From Paracoccus alkanivorans (lineage in GTDB: Bacteria; Pseudomonadota; Alphaproteobacteria; Rhodobacterales; Rhodobacteraceae): a stretch of 64,000 nucleotides of DNA. Position 1 is the first letter of the stretch, and each line of letters starts with the position of its first letter. The notes beneath the pieces were generated by a model, which was not told the origin of the DNA, made no database searches, and saw nothing but the letters and a program-made list of their open reading frames with translations. The stretch covers positions 186,001-250,000 of the forward strand of contig NZ_QOKZ01000005.1 of NCBI RefSeq assembly GCF_003697785.1. The letters run 5' to 3'. A program made the position numbers and the translations under genes. Shown one piece after another: positions 40,602 through 50,400 of the stretch.

Positions 40602-41398
40602 GATGAATGATCCATTTCTTCGAGTTTGCGGGCCCGGCGGCGCGAGACCGAATTCTCAGACGCGCCGGTGATCGCGGCGACCAGTTCCTCGTTCGAAGTA
40701 TTGGCATCGAAAACGCCGTTATTGCGGCCCAATCGCAGCACGACCACACGGTCGGCGACGGCGCGCACATCCTCCATGTTATGCGAGATCAGCACGACGC
40801 CATGCCCCCGGTCACGCACCCGCTCGATCAGGTTCAGCACCTCGGCGGTCTGCGCGACGCCAAGCGCGGCGGTCGGCTCGTCCAGCATGATGATCTTGGG
40901 CTCCAGCAGCAGCGAGCGCGCGATGGCGACCGTCTGCCGCTGCCCACCCGAAAGCGAGGCGATGGGTTCGCGGACCGAAGGGATGCGGGCGGCCAGTTCC
41001 TGCAACAACGTCCAGGCGCGCACCTCCATCTGCACCTCGTCCAGCGCCCAGGGCGCCAACTCGTGCCCGAGGAACAGGTTGGCGACCACGTCTAGGTTCT
41101 CGCACAGCGCAAGATCCTGGAAGACGGTCGCGATGCCCAGATCCAGCGCGGTGCCGGGGCTGTCCAGGGTCACGGGCCTGCCCATGAACTCGATACTGCC
41201 CGCAGTCGGCTGATGCACTCCGGCCAATGTCTTGACCAGCGTGGATTTTCCAGCGCCATTGTCTCCGACCAGCGCCACGACCTCGCCGGCATGAATGTCC
41301 AGGTCGATGTCGGTCAGCGCCGAAACCGCCCCGAACTGCTTGGACACGCCGCGCAGCCTGAGGATCGGTTCGCCTGTTGTGGATTGGCTTGAGCCCAT
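40598..41398 (-). CDS. CUT2-family sugar ABC transporter ATP-binding protein
   Basis: 266 residues with a single nucleotide-binding domain: Walker A GDNGAGKSTL, Q-loop VFQDLALCENL, signature LSGGQRQ, Walker B IIMLDEPTAALG and H-loop SHNM. Most CUT2 ATPases are double-domain; the single-domain form resembles FrcA of the FrcBCA fructose-type systems. The start at 41398 has GGAGGAAC upstream. Confidence 0.93.
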   Translation of the reverse strand: MGSSQSTTGEPILRLRGVSKQFGAVSALTDIDLDIHAGEVVALVGDNGAGKSTLVKTLAGVHQPTAGSIEFMGRPVTLDSPGTALDLGIATVFQDLALCENLDVVANLFLGHELAPWALDEVQMEVRAWTLLQELAARIPSVREPIASLSGGQRQTVAIARSLLLEPKIIMLDEPTAALGVAQTAEVLNLIERVRDRGHGVVLISHNMEDVRAVADRVVVLRLGRNNGVFDANTSNEELVAAITGASENSVSRRRARKLEEMDHSS

Positions 41399-41452
41399 GC
41401 GGTGTTCCTCCGTGATAGCGGCGCGCGCCTGGACGCGCACCGTGACATTCGG

Positions 41453-42502
41453 TTACTGAAGAATGCCCAGTTCCCGGCAGCCTTCGGCATAATCGCCGGT
41501 GCAGACCTCTTCCGGTGTTTGGATACCCTTGTCGAAGATCTCGGCCTTGATGTTCTCGCGCGTGACGACGGCGGGCACGAACAGCTCGGACGGCGTGTCA
41601 TAGAGTGTCGTCTTAGCCTCCGGCGTCTCGCCTTTCAGGAAGGTCGTGGCCACCTCGGCGGCGGCACGCGCCACGATCTCGGACGGTTTCGAGATCGTGT
41701 TGTACTGATCGCCTGAGATGATCAGTTGCAGCGCCGCGATGGTCGCGTCATTGCCTGTGACCGGCGGAAGCGGATCGGCTCCGGCAGCTTTCAACGCCGC
41801 AATCGCCCCGCCTGCCGTGCCGTCATTCGCGGCGACGATCCCGGTGATCTCGCCGCCAAAGCGGTTGATCTGGCCAGCCGCCCATTCCTGCGCCTTGGAC
41901 GGAGCCCAGTCAGGCGTGTCGTATTCGGCAAGCGTCTTGTATTCGGATCCATCCAGCGCCGCGTCGATCCCGTCGCGGATCAGCCCCGCCGCCGCATCGG
42001 TGGGCGAACCGTTGATCTGCAACACCCCGGCCCCCTCGGGCACACCCTCGGCCTTCAGGTGATCGACCAGGGACTGCGCGATGGCCTGACCGATCCCCTT
42101 GTTGTCGAAAGAGACGTAGTAATCGGCTGGCACATCCGGGATCGGACGGTCATAGGCGATGACCTTCACACCCTGGCTATGGGCGATCTGCACCAGTCCG
42201 GCGGCAGCCGAGGAATCCACCGGGTCCAGCACGATGATCTTCGCGCCCTGCGCGATGACCGAATTGATCTGCTGCTGCTGCAAGGACGCGTCCGCATTGG
42301 CGTTCTGATAGACGATCTCGCAATCCGGGCACAGCTCTTCCATGGCTGCCTTGAACCCGGGGAAATCATGCTCTTCATAGCGGGTCGATGCCTGGTCCGG
42401 CATCAGGAAGGCGACGGTGGCCGCCTCCTGGGCTGTGACTGCCGTGGCAAGAAGCCCGGCCACCACGACCGAAACGGTCGCGATCGAATGTCTGATTTTC
42501 AT
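41453..42502 (-). CDS. Periplasmic sugar-binding protein of the CUT2 transporter
   Basis: 349 residues. It has a cleavable signal peptide (MKIRHSIATVSVVVAGLLATAVTAQE) and the RbsB-like periplasmic fold: VAFLMPDQASTRYEEHDFPGFKAAM, IVLDPVDSSAAAGLVQ, YVSFDNKGIGQAIAQ, and VAANDGTAGGAIAAL with VTGNDA. The family suggests pentose, pentitol or fructose-like ligands. The start at 42502 has GGAGGA. First gene of the minus-strand operon, divergent from the LacI regulator with a palindrome between. Confidence 0.9.
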   Translation of the reverse strand: MKIRHSIATVSVVVAGLLATAVTAQEAATVAFLMPDQASTRYEEHDFPGFKAAMEELCPDCEIVYQNANADASLQQQQINSVIAQGAKIIVLDPVDSSAAAGLVQIAHSQGVKVIAYDRPIPDVPADYYVSFDNKGIGQAIAQSLVDHLKAEGVPEGAGVLQINGSPTDAAAGLIRDGIDAALDGSEYKTLAEYDTPDWAPSKAQEWAAGQINRFGGEITGIVAANDGTAGGAIAALKAAGADPLPPVTGNDATIAALQLIISGDQYNTISKPSEIVARAAAEVATTFLKGETPEAKTTLYDTPSELFVPAVVTRENIKAEIFDKGIQTPEEVCTGDYAEGCRELGILQ

Positions 42503-42647
42503 CTCGTGTTTCCTCCACTTGTCCCGAGCACCCGGCAGGATCGTCGGTCGGGAACCGGGCCGCGCCGGGCCTTGCCGCAACGCGATCAGAATGCGGATGG
42601 CCAATGAAGACCCCGCTCCCCTCCCGCCGCCCTCCAGGCAGCGCCAC

Positions 42648-42671
42648 CGATTGAGCATGCATGCTCAATCG
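42648..42671. promoter_or_regulatory. 24-bp perfect palindrome, probable LacI-family operator
   Basis: The half-site CGATTGAGCATG is followed by its exact reverse complement with no gap. It lies between the divergent binding-protein gene (start 42502) and the LacI-family regulator (start 42757). Central symmetry and TTGAGC/GCTCAA arms are typical of LacI operators, so control of both directions is likely. Confidence 0.75.
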
Positions 42672-42756
42672 ATGTAGCATCGTTGCAGATAGCACCCTTT
42701 CCTGTCAAGATGAAGTATTCGGCAGGTCTTGGGCCGCCATCTCAGATCGGGAAAAC

Positions 42757-43788
42757 ATGGCCGAGAGTGACGGAAATTCCGCAAAGCGACCAACGATCTA
42801 CGACCTGGCAGAAATTGCGGGCACCAGCCCGAGCGCGGTCAGTTCAATCCTGAACGGAACCTGGAAAAAGCGCCGAATCAGCGAGAAATTGGCCGAACGT
42901 GTCTCGCGGATCGCGACCGAGCAGGGATATGCCGTCAACCTGCAAGCCAGCCTGCTGCGGCGCGAGAGGTCCCGCATCATCGGGATGATCGTTCCGAAAT
43001 ACGATAACCGCTATTTCGGCGCCATTGCCGAGCAATTCGAGATCATGGCCCGCGCCCGTGGATTGTTTCCGGTCATAACCTGCACCCAACGCGACCCGGA
43101 TCTGGAATTCGAGGCCGCGCGCGAGTTGATTTCCTACCAGGCCGAATGCCTGATCGTCACCGGTGCCACCGATCCCGACCGGATCGGCGAATTCTGCGCG
43201 GCGGCAGGCGTGCGCGCCATCAACCTCGATCTTCCCGGCAGCAACGCGCCGTCGATCGTGTCAGATAATTTCACCGGTGCGCGCGATCTGACCGCACTGA
43301 TACTGTCCCGCATAGAACGCGATTTCGGCGTGATACAGCCCCTCTGGTTCATCGGCGGACGCGGCCGGGATCACAACACGGCCGAGAGATTGCGCGGTTT
43401 CAAGGCGGCGCATCGGCAAATAGGGCTGTCCGTCCTGCCGGACCGGATCATCATGCCCGGATACTCACCCCACAAGGCCATCGCTGCGATGGGGACGAAA
43501 ACGCTTGCCGATCGCTCCGGCCTGTTCGTGAATTCGACGATTACGCTGGAGGGCGTGATCCACTGGCTGAACGAACAGCGGCACGGTTCCGGTGATATCC
43601 GCTTGGGCTGTTTCGATTGGGACCCCTTCGCCGCCCTTCTTCCCCAGAATGTGGGCATGATCGAGCAGAATGTCCCGGCAATGCTGGAAGCCACCTTCGA
43701 ACTTGTCGAGACGCCACCGACCGGCAATGTCAGGCTCAAGATACCGTGCATTTTGCGAGGCATCGACAATTATCCCGTTAACCCATAG
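42757..43788 (+). CDS. LacI-family transcriptional regulator
   Basis: 343 residues. The N-terminal helix-turn-helix reads RPTIYDLAEIAGTSPSAVSSILNG with hinge ERVSRIATEQGYAVN, followed by a periplasmic-binding-protein-like sensor domain (RSRIIGMIVPKYDNRYFGAIAEQFE...). It probably represses the divergent polyol transport and catabolism operon until the inducer binds. The start at 42757 (MAESDGN) is preferred to the open frame from 42661, which would begin inside the palindrome. Confidence 0.9.
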   Translation: MAESDGNSAKRPTIYDLAEIAGTSPSAVSSILNGTWKKRRISEKLAERVSRIATEQGYAVNLQASLLRRERSRIIGMIVPKYDNRYFGAIAEQFEIMARARGLFPVITCTQRDPDLEFEAARELISYQAECLIVTGATDPDRIGEFCAAAGVRAINLDLPGSNAPSIVSDNFTGARDLTALILSRIERDFGVIQPLWFIGGRGRDHNTAERLRGFKAAHRQIGLSVLPDRIIMPGYSPHKAIAAMGTKTLADRSGLFVNSTITLEGVIHWLNEQRHGSGDIRLGCFDWDPFAALLPQNVGMIEQNVPAMLEATFELVETPPTGNVRLKIPCILRGIDNYPVNP

Positions 43789-43849
43789 TGATCATGTCAG
43801 TACTCACGAAGTTGGTAGTTCCGATGCCGCTAGCCGGGGAGTCATAGAA

Positions 43850-44161
43850 GGCATCGTCTGTACTCGTCTTGGAAGCATCGGCAAACGCCGCGATCCGCGT
43901 GCATTGCGCGCGCCCACACAGCATCTCCTCAATCAGGGTTTGTCGATGGAACGGGTTGCAGAGGGTTTAATAGGGCCTATAGACCGCCGGCACATCCTGC
44001 CAACGCAACCCATATCTCTTGACATAGATAATGCCGCTCGGCACCTTGCGACCAGCGCACTGGGCTCGGCCACACGCTTTCGGAAAGTAAGGCTGACTAT
44101 CTTGCATCTGCTGCGGCATCAGCCAGAAATATCGATCATGGCTCCTGATCATGCCAAGCAT
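43850..44161 (-). pseudogene. Decayed IS5-family transposase, N-terminal part
   Basis: The minus-strand frame 43967-44161 encodes SHDRYFWLMPQQMQDSQPYFP and SGIIYVKRYGLRWQDVP, the characteristic start of IS5/IS427-type transposases. After RWQDVPAVY the frame breaks, but ACCCTCT..AACCCGTTCCATCG still resembles the KTLYNRFIRW coding stretch. Below about 43900 no transposase similarity is visible. The remaining bases between 43789 and 44306 hold no gene I can support. Confidence 0.7.
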
Positions 44162-44306
44162 GGAGCGTGTAACAGACTGATTTTAAATGAATCACTATAG
44201 TTCCTGAGCCCCCAGAAACAATGCTCCATTAATCCATGGGAAGTCCTTCCCGCTTACTGAGCGTCGTTAATGCCGCCGGTGCTAAGAAATATTTCGGGCG
44301 ATTGAG

Positions 44307-45959
44307 CTATTTCCCTGACGCGGCTCTGCCGGCCTCGCGCCCAGAATAGAGACAGCCGCCCAGAAACGTCCCCTCCAGCGCGGCATGGCCGTGATAGCCA
44401 CCCGCTCCGAAGCCCGCGACCTCTCCCGCCGCGTAAAGTCCCGGGAAAACAGCGCGGTCATCGCCCAGCACCCGGCCTTGCAGATCGGTGGCAAGCCCAC
44501 CAAGCGTCTTGCGGGTCAGGATATGCAGGCGCACGGCGATCAGTGGCCCGGCTTTGGGGTCCAGAATGGGATGCAGCCGGGCGGTGCGCAGCAAGCGATC
44601 CCCGCGATAGAGCCGCGCCCGCCTGATGGCGCCAATCTGGGCATCCTTGCCGAACGGGTTTTCAAGATCGGCATCTCGTGCCTCTATCTGCGCCCGGATC
44701 GCTGCCGCATCAAGCGGCGCATCCTGCGTCAATCGGTTCATGCCCGCGACCAGCTCTTCCAAATCGCTCGCCACGACGAAATCATCGCCCCGGCGCTTGA
44801 ATGCCTCGACGGGCGCCGGAGCCCCCTTTGACAACAGGCGCCCGCGCAGAACCTCGCGCCAGCGCCCGCTCTCCAAGTCGGGGTTCTGCTCGGACCCGGA
44901 AAGCGCGAATTCCTTTTCGATGATTTTCTGCGTCAGGATGAACCAGCTATGATCGTAGCCCGTCTCCCGGATCCGGCGCAGCGTCGCCATCGTGTCGAAA
45001 CCCGGATAACAAGGAGCCTCCATCCGGCGTCCCATGGCATCCAGCCAGATCGAGGACGGCCCGGGCAGGATACGGATCCCATGCGCAGGCCAAATCGGGG
45101 CGAAATTCGTGATCCCTTCGCAATAATGCCACATCCGGTCCGCATTGATAATCAGGGCGCCAGCATCCCGGGCAATCTCCTGCATCCGTCCATCGACATG
45201 ATCCGGCACACCGCTCAGCATATGTTTCGGAGGCGGCCCCAGCCTCTCGACCGGCCAGAGCGCGCGCACCCGGTCGTGATTTCCACCCAACCCACCCGAG
45301 GCAATAACGACCGATCCGGCCGTCATCTCGAAATTTGCCACGACTTCACGGCTACTCGGCTGCCCGCGCGAAACGTCATCCCCGGCCAATACCTCGCCCG
45401 CAACGCCACGAACCCGCCCGGCCTCGACCCGCAGGCCGCTTACCCGGTGCCGGAACGCGAAACGCAACCTTCCCCCTTCACATGCCTCGCGGCATAGCCG
45501 GAGGAATGGCGCCAGGACCCCGCCGCCAACACCCCAGGTCACATGGAAACGCGGCACCGAATTGCCATGCCCATCGGCCAGACCGCCGCCCCGCTCGGCC
45601 CAGCCGACGACCGGAAACCAGCGCATGCCCAGCCCATGCAGCCAGTCCCGCATTTCACCCGAGGCGAAATCGACGAACGCCTCGGCCATCCTCCGGGGCA
45701 GTTCGTCCTGCGGACCGGAAAACCGCGCTGTCCCCATCCAGTCGCGCAAGGCCAGATCGCGACTGTCGCGGATTCCCATCCGGCGCTGTTCCGGCGTATC
45801 GACCATGAACAGACCACCAAGCGACCAGAAAGCCTGCCCGCCCAGAGACTGCTCTCCTTCCTGATCCAGAACCACGACCCGCTGGCCGTGCCGCACGGCC
45901 TCACTCGCCGCTACCAGCCCAGCCAGTCCGGCCCCGATCACAATGACATCCGCTTCCAT
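44307..45959 (-). CDS. FAD-dependent dehydrogenase (fumarate reductase / 3-ketosteroid dehydrogenase-like flavoprotein)
   Basis: 550 residues. The dinucleotide-binding site is at the N-terminus (DVIVIGAGLAGLVAASEAVRHGQRVVVLDQE), followed by GGQAFWSLGG and, at the C-terminus, FPGLYAAGEVAGFGAGGYHGHAALEGTFLGGCLYSGR, the FAD-binding closure of this family. Members are often annotated as FAD-binding dehydrogenases of unknown substrate. GGGGAGGGG precedes the start. It stands alone between IS remains and a decayed regulator, so context gives no substrate clue. Confidence 0.85.
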   Translation of the reverse strand: MEADVIVIGAGLAGLVAASEAVRHGQRVVVLDQEGEQSLGGQAFWSLGGLFMVDTPEQRRMGIRDSRDLALRDWMGTARFSGPQDELPRRMAEAFVDFASGEMRDWLHGLGMRWFPVVGWAERGGGLADGHGNSVPRFHVTWGVGGGVLAPFLRLCREACEGGRLRFAFRHRVSGLRVEAGRVRGVAGEVLAGDDVSRGQPSSREVVANFEMTAGSVVIASGGLGGNHDRVRALWPVERLGPPPKHMLSGVPDHVDGRMQEIARDAGALIINADRMWHYCEGITNFAPIWPAHGIRILPGPSSIWLDAMGRRMEAPCYPGFDTMATLRRIRETGYDHSWFILTQKIIEKEFALSGSEQNPDLESGRWREVLRGRLLSKGAPAPVEAFKRRGDDFVVASDLEELVAGMNRLTQDAPLDAAAIRAQIEARDADLENPFGKDAQIGAIRRARLYRGDRLLRTARLHPILDPKAGPLIAVRLHILTRKTLGGLATDLQGRVLGDDRAVFPGLYAAGEVAGFGAGGYHGHAALEGTFLGGCLYSGREAGRAASGK

Positions 45960-46020
45960 CGCCGCCCCTCCCCGTGTGCTCAGCTTCCGGCAAGCGTCGC
46001 ATGACAGTCAACCGCCGCTC

Positions 46021-46050
46021 CTTCTTTGCCCCAAATACTTTGCGGGGGAG
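46021..46050 (+). repeat. Dispersed gene-end element, copy 2
   Basis: CTTCTTTGCCCCAAATACTT followed by TGCGGGGGAG, similar to the strings at 32170-32198 (minus) and 52419-52450. It lies in a 290-base stretch (45960-46250) upstream of the flavoprotein gene where I see no gene. Confidence 0.4.
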
Positions 46051-46249
46051 CCGTAGCGAAACGACGACGGGGGCCCAAAAGAAGCAGCCGGTATTTGCAG
46101 TCCGTTACAGATAGGGTGTCACTGCTTTATGATCAGGCTGTTGCGACGATTATTCACCCGAGTTCCGATATCACGAAGCATGCATGCGAGTCATGAACGC
46201 GTCCAGGGTTGACCGGATTGGGCGTCGTAGGTTTTGGGCATTTTCACAT

Positions 46250-47230
46250 CGGACAGCGCGGCGGCATCCATGCCTGTCCCCCGCGATGAGCCTGGCTGGA
46301 GAAACCGGTTTCAGACGCAATCGCCGCGATGCTGTCATCGGTATTTGCCAGCAGCCAGCGCGCCCATTTTAATCGCTCAGATAGAACATATTATGCTGGG
46401 GTGACCCCAAGCGCGTCCTTGAAAGCCGCACTGAGGGCCCTGCTGGTCATTCCCACGAGCCGCGCGAGTCCGTCCACCGTGATCGGATCGCCAAGGGTAT
46501 TATCGATATGATGGCGCAGCAGGTCTATTTTCGCCGGTGTGAGGGGCCGCTTTGCACCCGTTTCATCCATCAATGACGCAGGGCGCCTCTGCAAAAACGT
46601 CTCGGCCGGGGTTTCGCCGTAGCGCGTGTGATAGCGCCTGACGAACCGGTCAAGATCAACGAAGCCGAAGCGCCTGGCGATGTCCGCAGGGGATGTGGCC
46701 TGCAAGTCCCCCAGGAAAGCATTCCGTGCCCGCCTCATCCGTTCCCAATACAAAACCGTTCGTGGTGGCACTCCCAGTTTTTCACAAAACGCGCTGTGAA
46801 GAGCTGCGCGCTACATCCGATATAGGTTGCGACATCGGTCGGTGTGATGGGAGGTGAGAGTTGCTCTCTATGTAGGCCAAAGCCTTCTGCACATTCTTCT
46901 CGCTCAGCGTCTCGCGCCGACCGAAATGATCACTGTAATTATGCGGGTGCATCACCAGCATCAGCGTGATCGCGTAATCAATCAGGTTGCGGATGGCGAT
47001 CTCGGAAGAAGTGTCCGGCTTCAGAAGTGCATCAAAGGACCAGACTACCCGATCCCAATATTCCTTCAGTTCCGGAGAAAAGGGGTTGTGCTCCAGGACC
47101 ACAGGCTCGTCCAGCGGCCGGCCAAGCCATCGTGCGCAAACAGTATCGATTTCATCGAAGCTGGTCTGGGTGGAAATATGGGCAAGGTGTCAGATCTCGC
47201 TACGCGGACCAGCGCGTGGCGGGCTGGCCT
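46250..47230 (-). pseudogene. Decayed AraC-family regulator with two tandem AraC-type DNA-binding domains
   Basis: Reading the minus strand across frames gives part of a ligand-binding domain (DTVCARWLGRPLDEPVVLEH...YWDRVVWSFDALL), then a first AraC DNA-binding domain broken by two frameshifts (ITPTDVATYIGCSAQLFTARFVK, then PPRTVLYWERMRRARNAFLGDL...SPADIARRFGFVDLDRFVRRYHTRYGETP). A second domain follows (LTPAKIDLLRHHI...ITVDGLARLVGMTSRALSAAFKDALGVTPA), stopped by TAA but recognisable beyond it (YVLSERLKWARWLLANTDDSIAAIASETGF). The N-terminus is missing near 47230. It is divergent from the NRPS gene and may once have regulated something there. Confidence 0.75.
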
Positions 47231-47419
47231 GGAAGGATCGGAGATTACCGGGTCTCAGTTTCCATACTCTGGTTTTACCAAACGGATACGTTGGCGTGTT
47301 AGCGGCTGATGGTGGCATCGAGAATCTCTTCATATCCGCATATCGGCGGTATCCGCATTTTCACCCCCGATCTCGCCGTTTCGGCAGATCCTCCCCTGCC
47401 CCCTACAAATGGATCAATC

Positions 47420-50400
47420 ATGCCGTTCGAGACTGCCACGATCTTCCCTGACAGCAATCTTGTTCCGGCAAGTCCTGCCCAGAACGGAATCTGGCTCGCG
47501 CAGCAACTCAGCCCCGATGGCTATCTCTTCAACCTCGCGGAGTATCTCTCGCTGAAAGGGAAACTCGATGCCCCGGTTTTTCTTCGTTCCCTTCACTATC
47601 TGACAGAGGAAGCCGAGGCGCCGCGCGCCCGGTTGCTGGATCACGAAGACGGTCTGATGTTGGAAATTTCACATACTTACGACGAAAAAATTCCGCTGAT
47701 CGATCTGAGCGAGGAAGCCGATCCGCATGAAGCGGCGCTGCGCTGGATGCAGGCAGATCTGAAGGATCAGGATGGTGAACTTTGGCGGGCCGCACTCATC
47801 CGCCTGCATGAGGATCACCATCTCTGGTATCACTGCGCGCATCACGTGCTTCTGGACGGTTTCTCAGGCGGCCTTCTCGCCCGGCGCTGCGCAGATATCT
47901 ATACGGCACTTGAACAAGGCAATACGCCTCCCCCCTCCCCCTTCTCTCCTGCAACCACACTTCTCGAAGCGGATCTTGCGTATCGGCAAGGAAAGCGGAT
48001 CGAACGCGACCGGGCTTACTGGATTGAAAAACTTTCTGTTCCCCCGGAGCCCGTCACACTTTCGACTGGCGGGACGCGCAGTGGAGGCGTGTTGCGCGCG
48101 ACCCGCCAACTGGACATCGGGGAAAGTGACCGCCTACGTGCATTTGCGACGACCTCCAGCGCCTCTCTCCCACAGGTCATGGTCTCGGCATTCGCCGCAT
48201 ATGTCCACCGGATGACGGGAGCGGAGGATTTCGTTCTGGCAATGCCTGTGATGGGGCGGATGTCCAACCATGAACGTGCTGTCCCGATGATGGCGGCGAA
48301 CGCTGTAGCTCTTCGGTTTTCCATACCGGCAAACGGCAGCTTCTCCGATCTCATTTGCCAATGTGGGCAAGTGATGATGGGCGCGATGCGACGTCAGAAA
48401 TACCGGTTCGAGCATGTACGTCGGGATCTCGGGATGAGCGGGCCCGTGCAGCAGATCGCGTCCATGGCTGTCAATTTCGAGCCATTCGACTACGACTTGC
48501 GCTTCGGCGACATCAAGGCCGAGGTTACGAACCTGTCCAACGGATCTGTCGACGACCTGACCGCATTCATCTTTGATCGTGGAAATGGCCACGGATTGAC
48601 CATCGTTCTCGACGCGAATCCAGGACTCTACACAGCAGCAGACGTGGAACGGCATGTGCAGCGCCTGCATATTCTTCTCGGCGAGATGGTATCGACCCCC
48701 GAAAGCCCTATCGGTGAGACAAGGATCTATCTGCCCGGCGAAGCGGAAGCGATCGCTCGCTGGTCCGAAAACGGACCCATCCCCACCGGTGAGAGCTGGC
48801 TGGATGCATTCGAACACCAGCTTCTCCACAACCCCGGGCATTGCGCTGTCAGTGACGGGAGAAACAAGCTCAGCTATGCCGAACTTGACCAGACGGCTTC
48901 GCGGATCGCCAGGGTCCTTCGGCAAAGCAATGTCGTCGAGGGTGATATCGTAGCCCTGTATCTTGACCGCGACGTCCTTCTGCCCGCTGCGATCCTTGCG
49001 CTGCACAAGATGGGCGCGGTATATCTCCCGCTTGATCCCGATGCACCCCGGAAACGCAACGACCTCATCCTCGGGACCGCTCGGCCCAAAGCCCTCCTCG
49101 TATCGGCAGAGATGCCGCCGGAAAGCATTCATGAAGGATGCGAGCCGATAGTTCTTGGCACATCCCTCCTATCTGGGGAGCCTGCCGGTTGGGACGGATT
49201 TCAGGGGCGGGTAACAGGAGATCATCTCGCCTACGTGATTTTCACCTCAGGCTCCACCGGCACCCCGAAAGGGGTCGAGATCCGGCACGGGGCCCTCGCC
49301 GCCTTGCTGGCATCGATGCGCGATGCAATCGGGGCAAGCGCAAAGATCCGTATGCTAGCCGTGACCACGATCGCATTCGACATCGCAACGCTCGAGCTGC
49401 TGCTTCCGCTGACCGTGGGCGGAATTGTCGAGATAGCCTCGCGTCAGGACACGCTCGATCCGGACCGACTCACCGCTCGAATCGAACAGGCGCAGGTAAC
49501 TCACCTTCAGGCGACTCCTGCGCTGTGGCGAATAGCGCTCGAAGGGGACAGCCGAAGTATATTCGATCTTACCAAGATCGTCGGTGGTGAGTCACTACCA
49601 CGCGACCTCGCGATCGCGCTCGCGGCAGGCGGTCCGCTCTACAATGTCTATGGTCCGACAGAGACGACGATCTGGTCCACCATCGCCCGGATTCATCCCG
49701 GCTTCAACGGCAATCCTCCAATCGGACGCCCGCTTGCCGGAGAGACGATCCATATTCTCGACCCGTTCGGTCATCCTTCACCGGTCGGGGTCACCGGCGA
49801 AATCTGGATCGGTGGAGTAGGCCTCGCGAATGGATACCACCTCCGACCGGACCTGACTGAAGAGCGGTTTCGTGAGAGCCTCTTCGGACGCCTCTATCGC
49901 ACCGGTGACTTTGGGCGCTGGTCGGAGGACGGGCAGATCGAGCATCTCGGACGGATCGATTTCCAGATCAAGCTGCGCGGTTATCGGATCGAAGCCGGAG
50001 AGATCGAAGAAATCATGCGAACCTTTCCCGGCGTGCGCTATGCGGTTGCAACCCAATCGGCTGCAACCGGTGCTTTGCTGGGCTATTTCTGCGCATCAAC
50101 CGATGTCAGTTCTACATTACTCGAGAACCATATCCGCGAACACCTTCCCGCATATATGGTTCCACAACGGTTCGTGCAGCTTCCGTCGCTCCCCCTCAAC
50201 GCGAATGGAAAGGTCGATATTAGGGCACTCCAGTCCTTCGAAACCAGAGCATGTTACTCGGATCGACACGAGGTTGCGCCGGGGCGTGCCCCGACGTCCA
50301 CCGAGATGCGGGTTCTCGCGATCGCGCGTGAGGCATTGGGACGGGCGGATTTGGAACTGGAAGACAATTTCTTCAAGGCCGGTGGAACCAGTCTTTCCGC

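Noticed and set aside
43670..44200. Plus-strand 176-residue open frame after the LacI gene
   Set aside because: It begins inside the regulator gene in another phase and then crosses the decayed transposase in antisense.
47309..47419. NRPS start at 47309
   Set aside because: The 37 extra residues look unlike a condensation-domain start and overlap the decayed regulator region; ATG 47420 begins next to the domain. Neither has a strong ribosome site.
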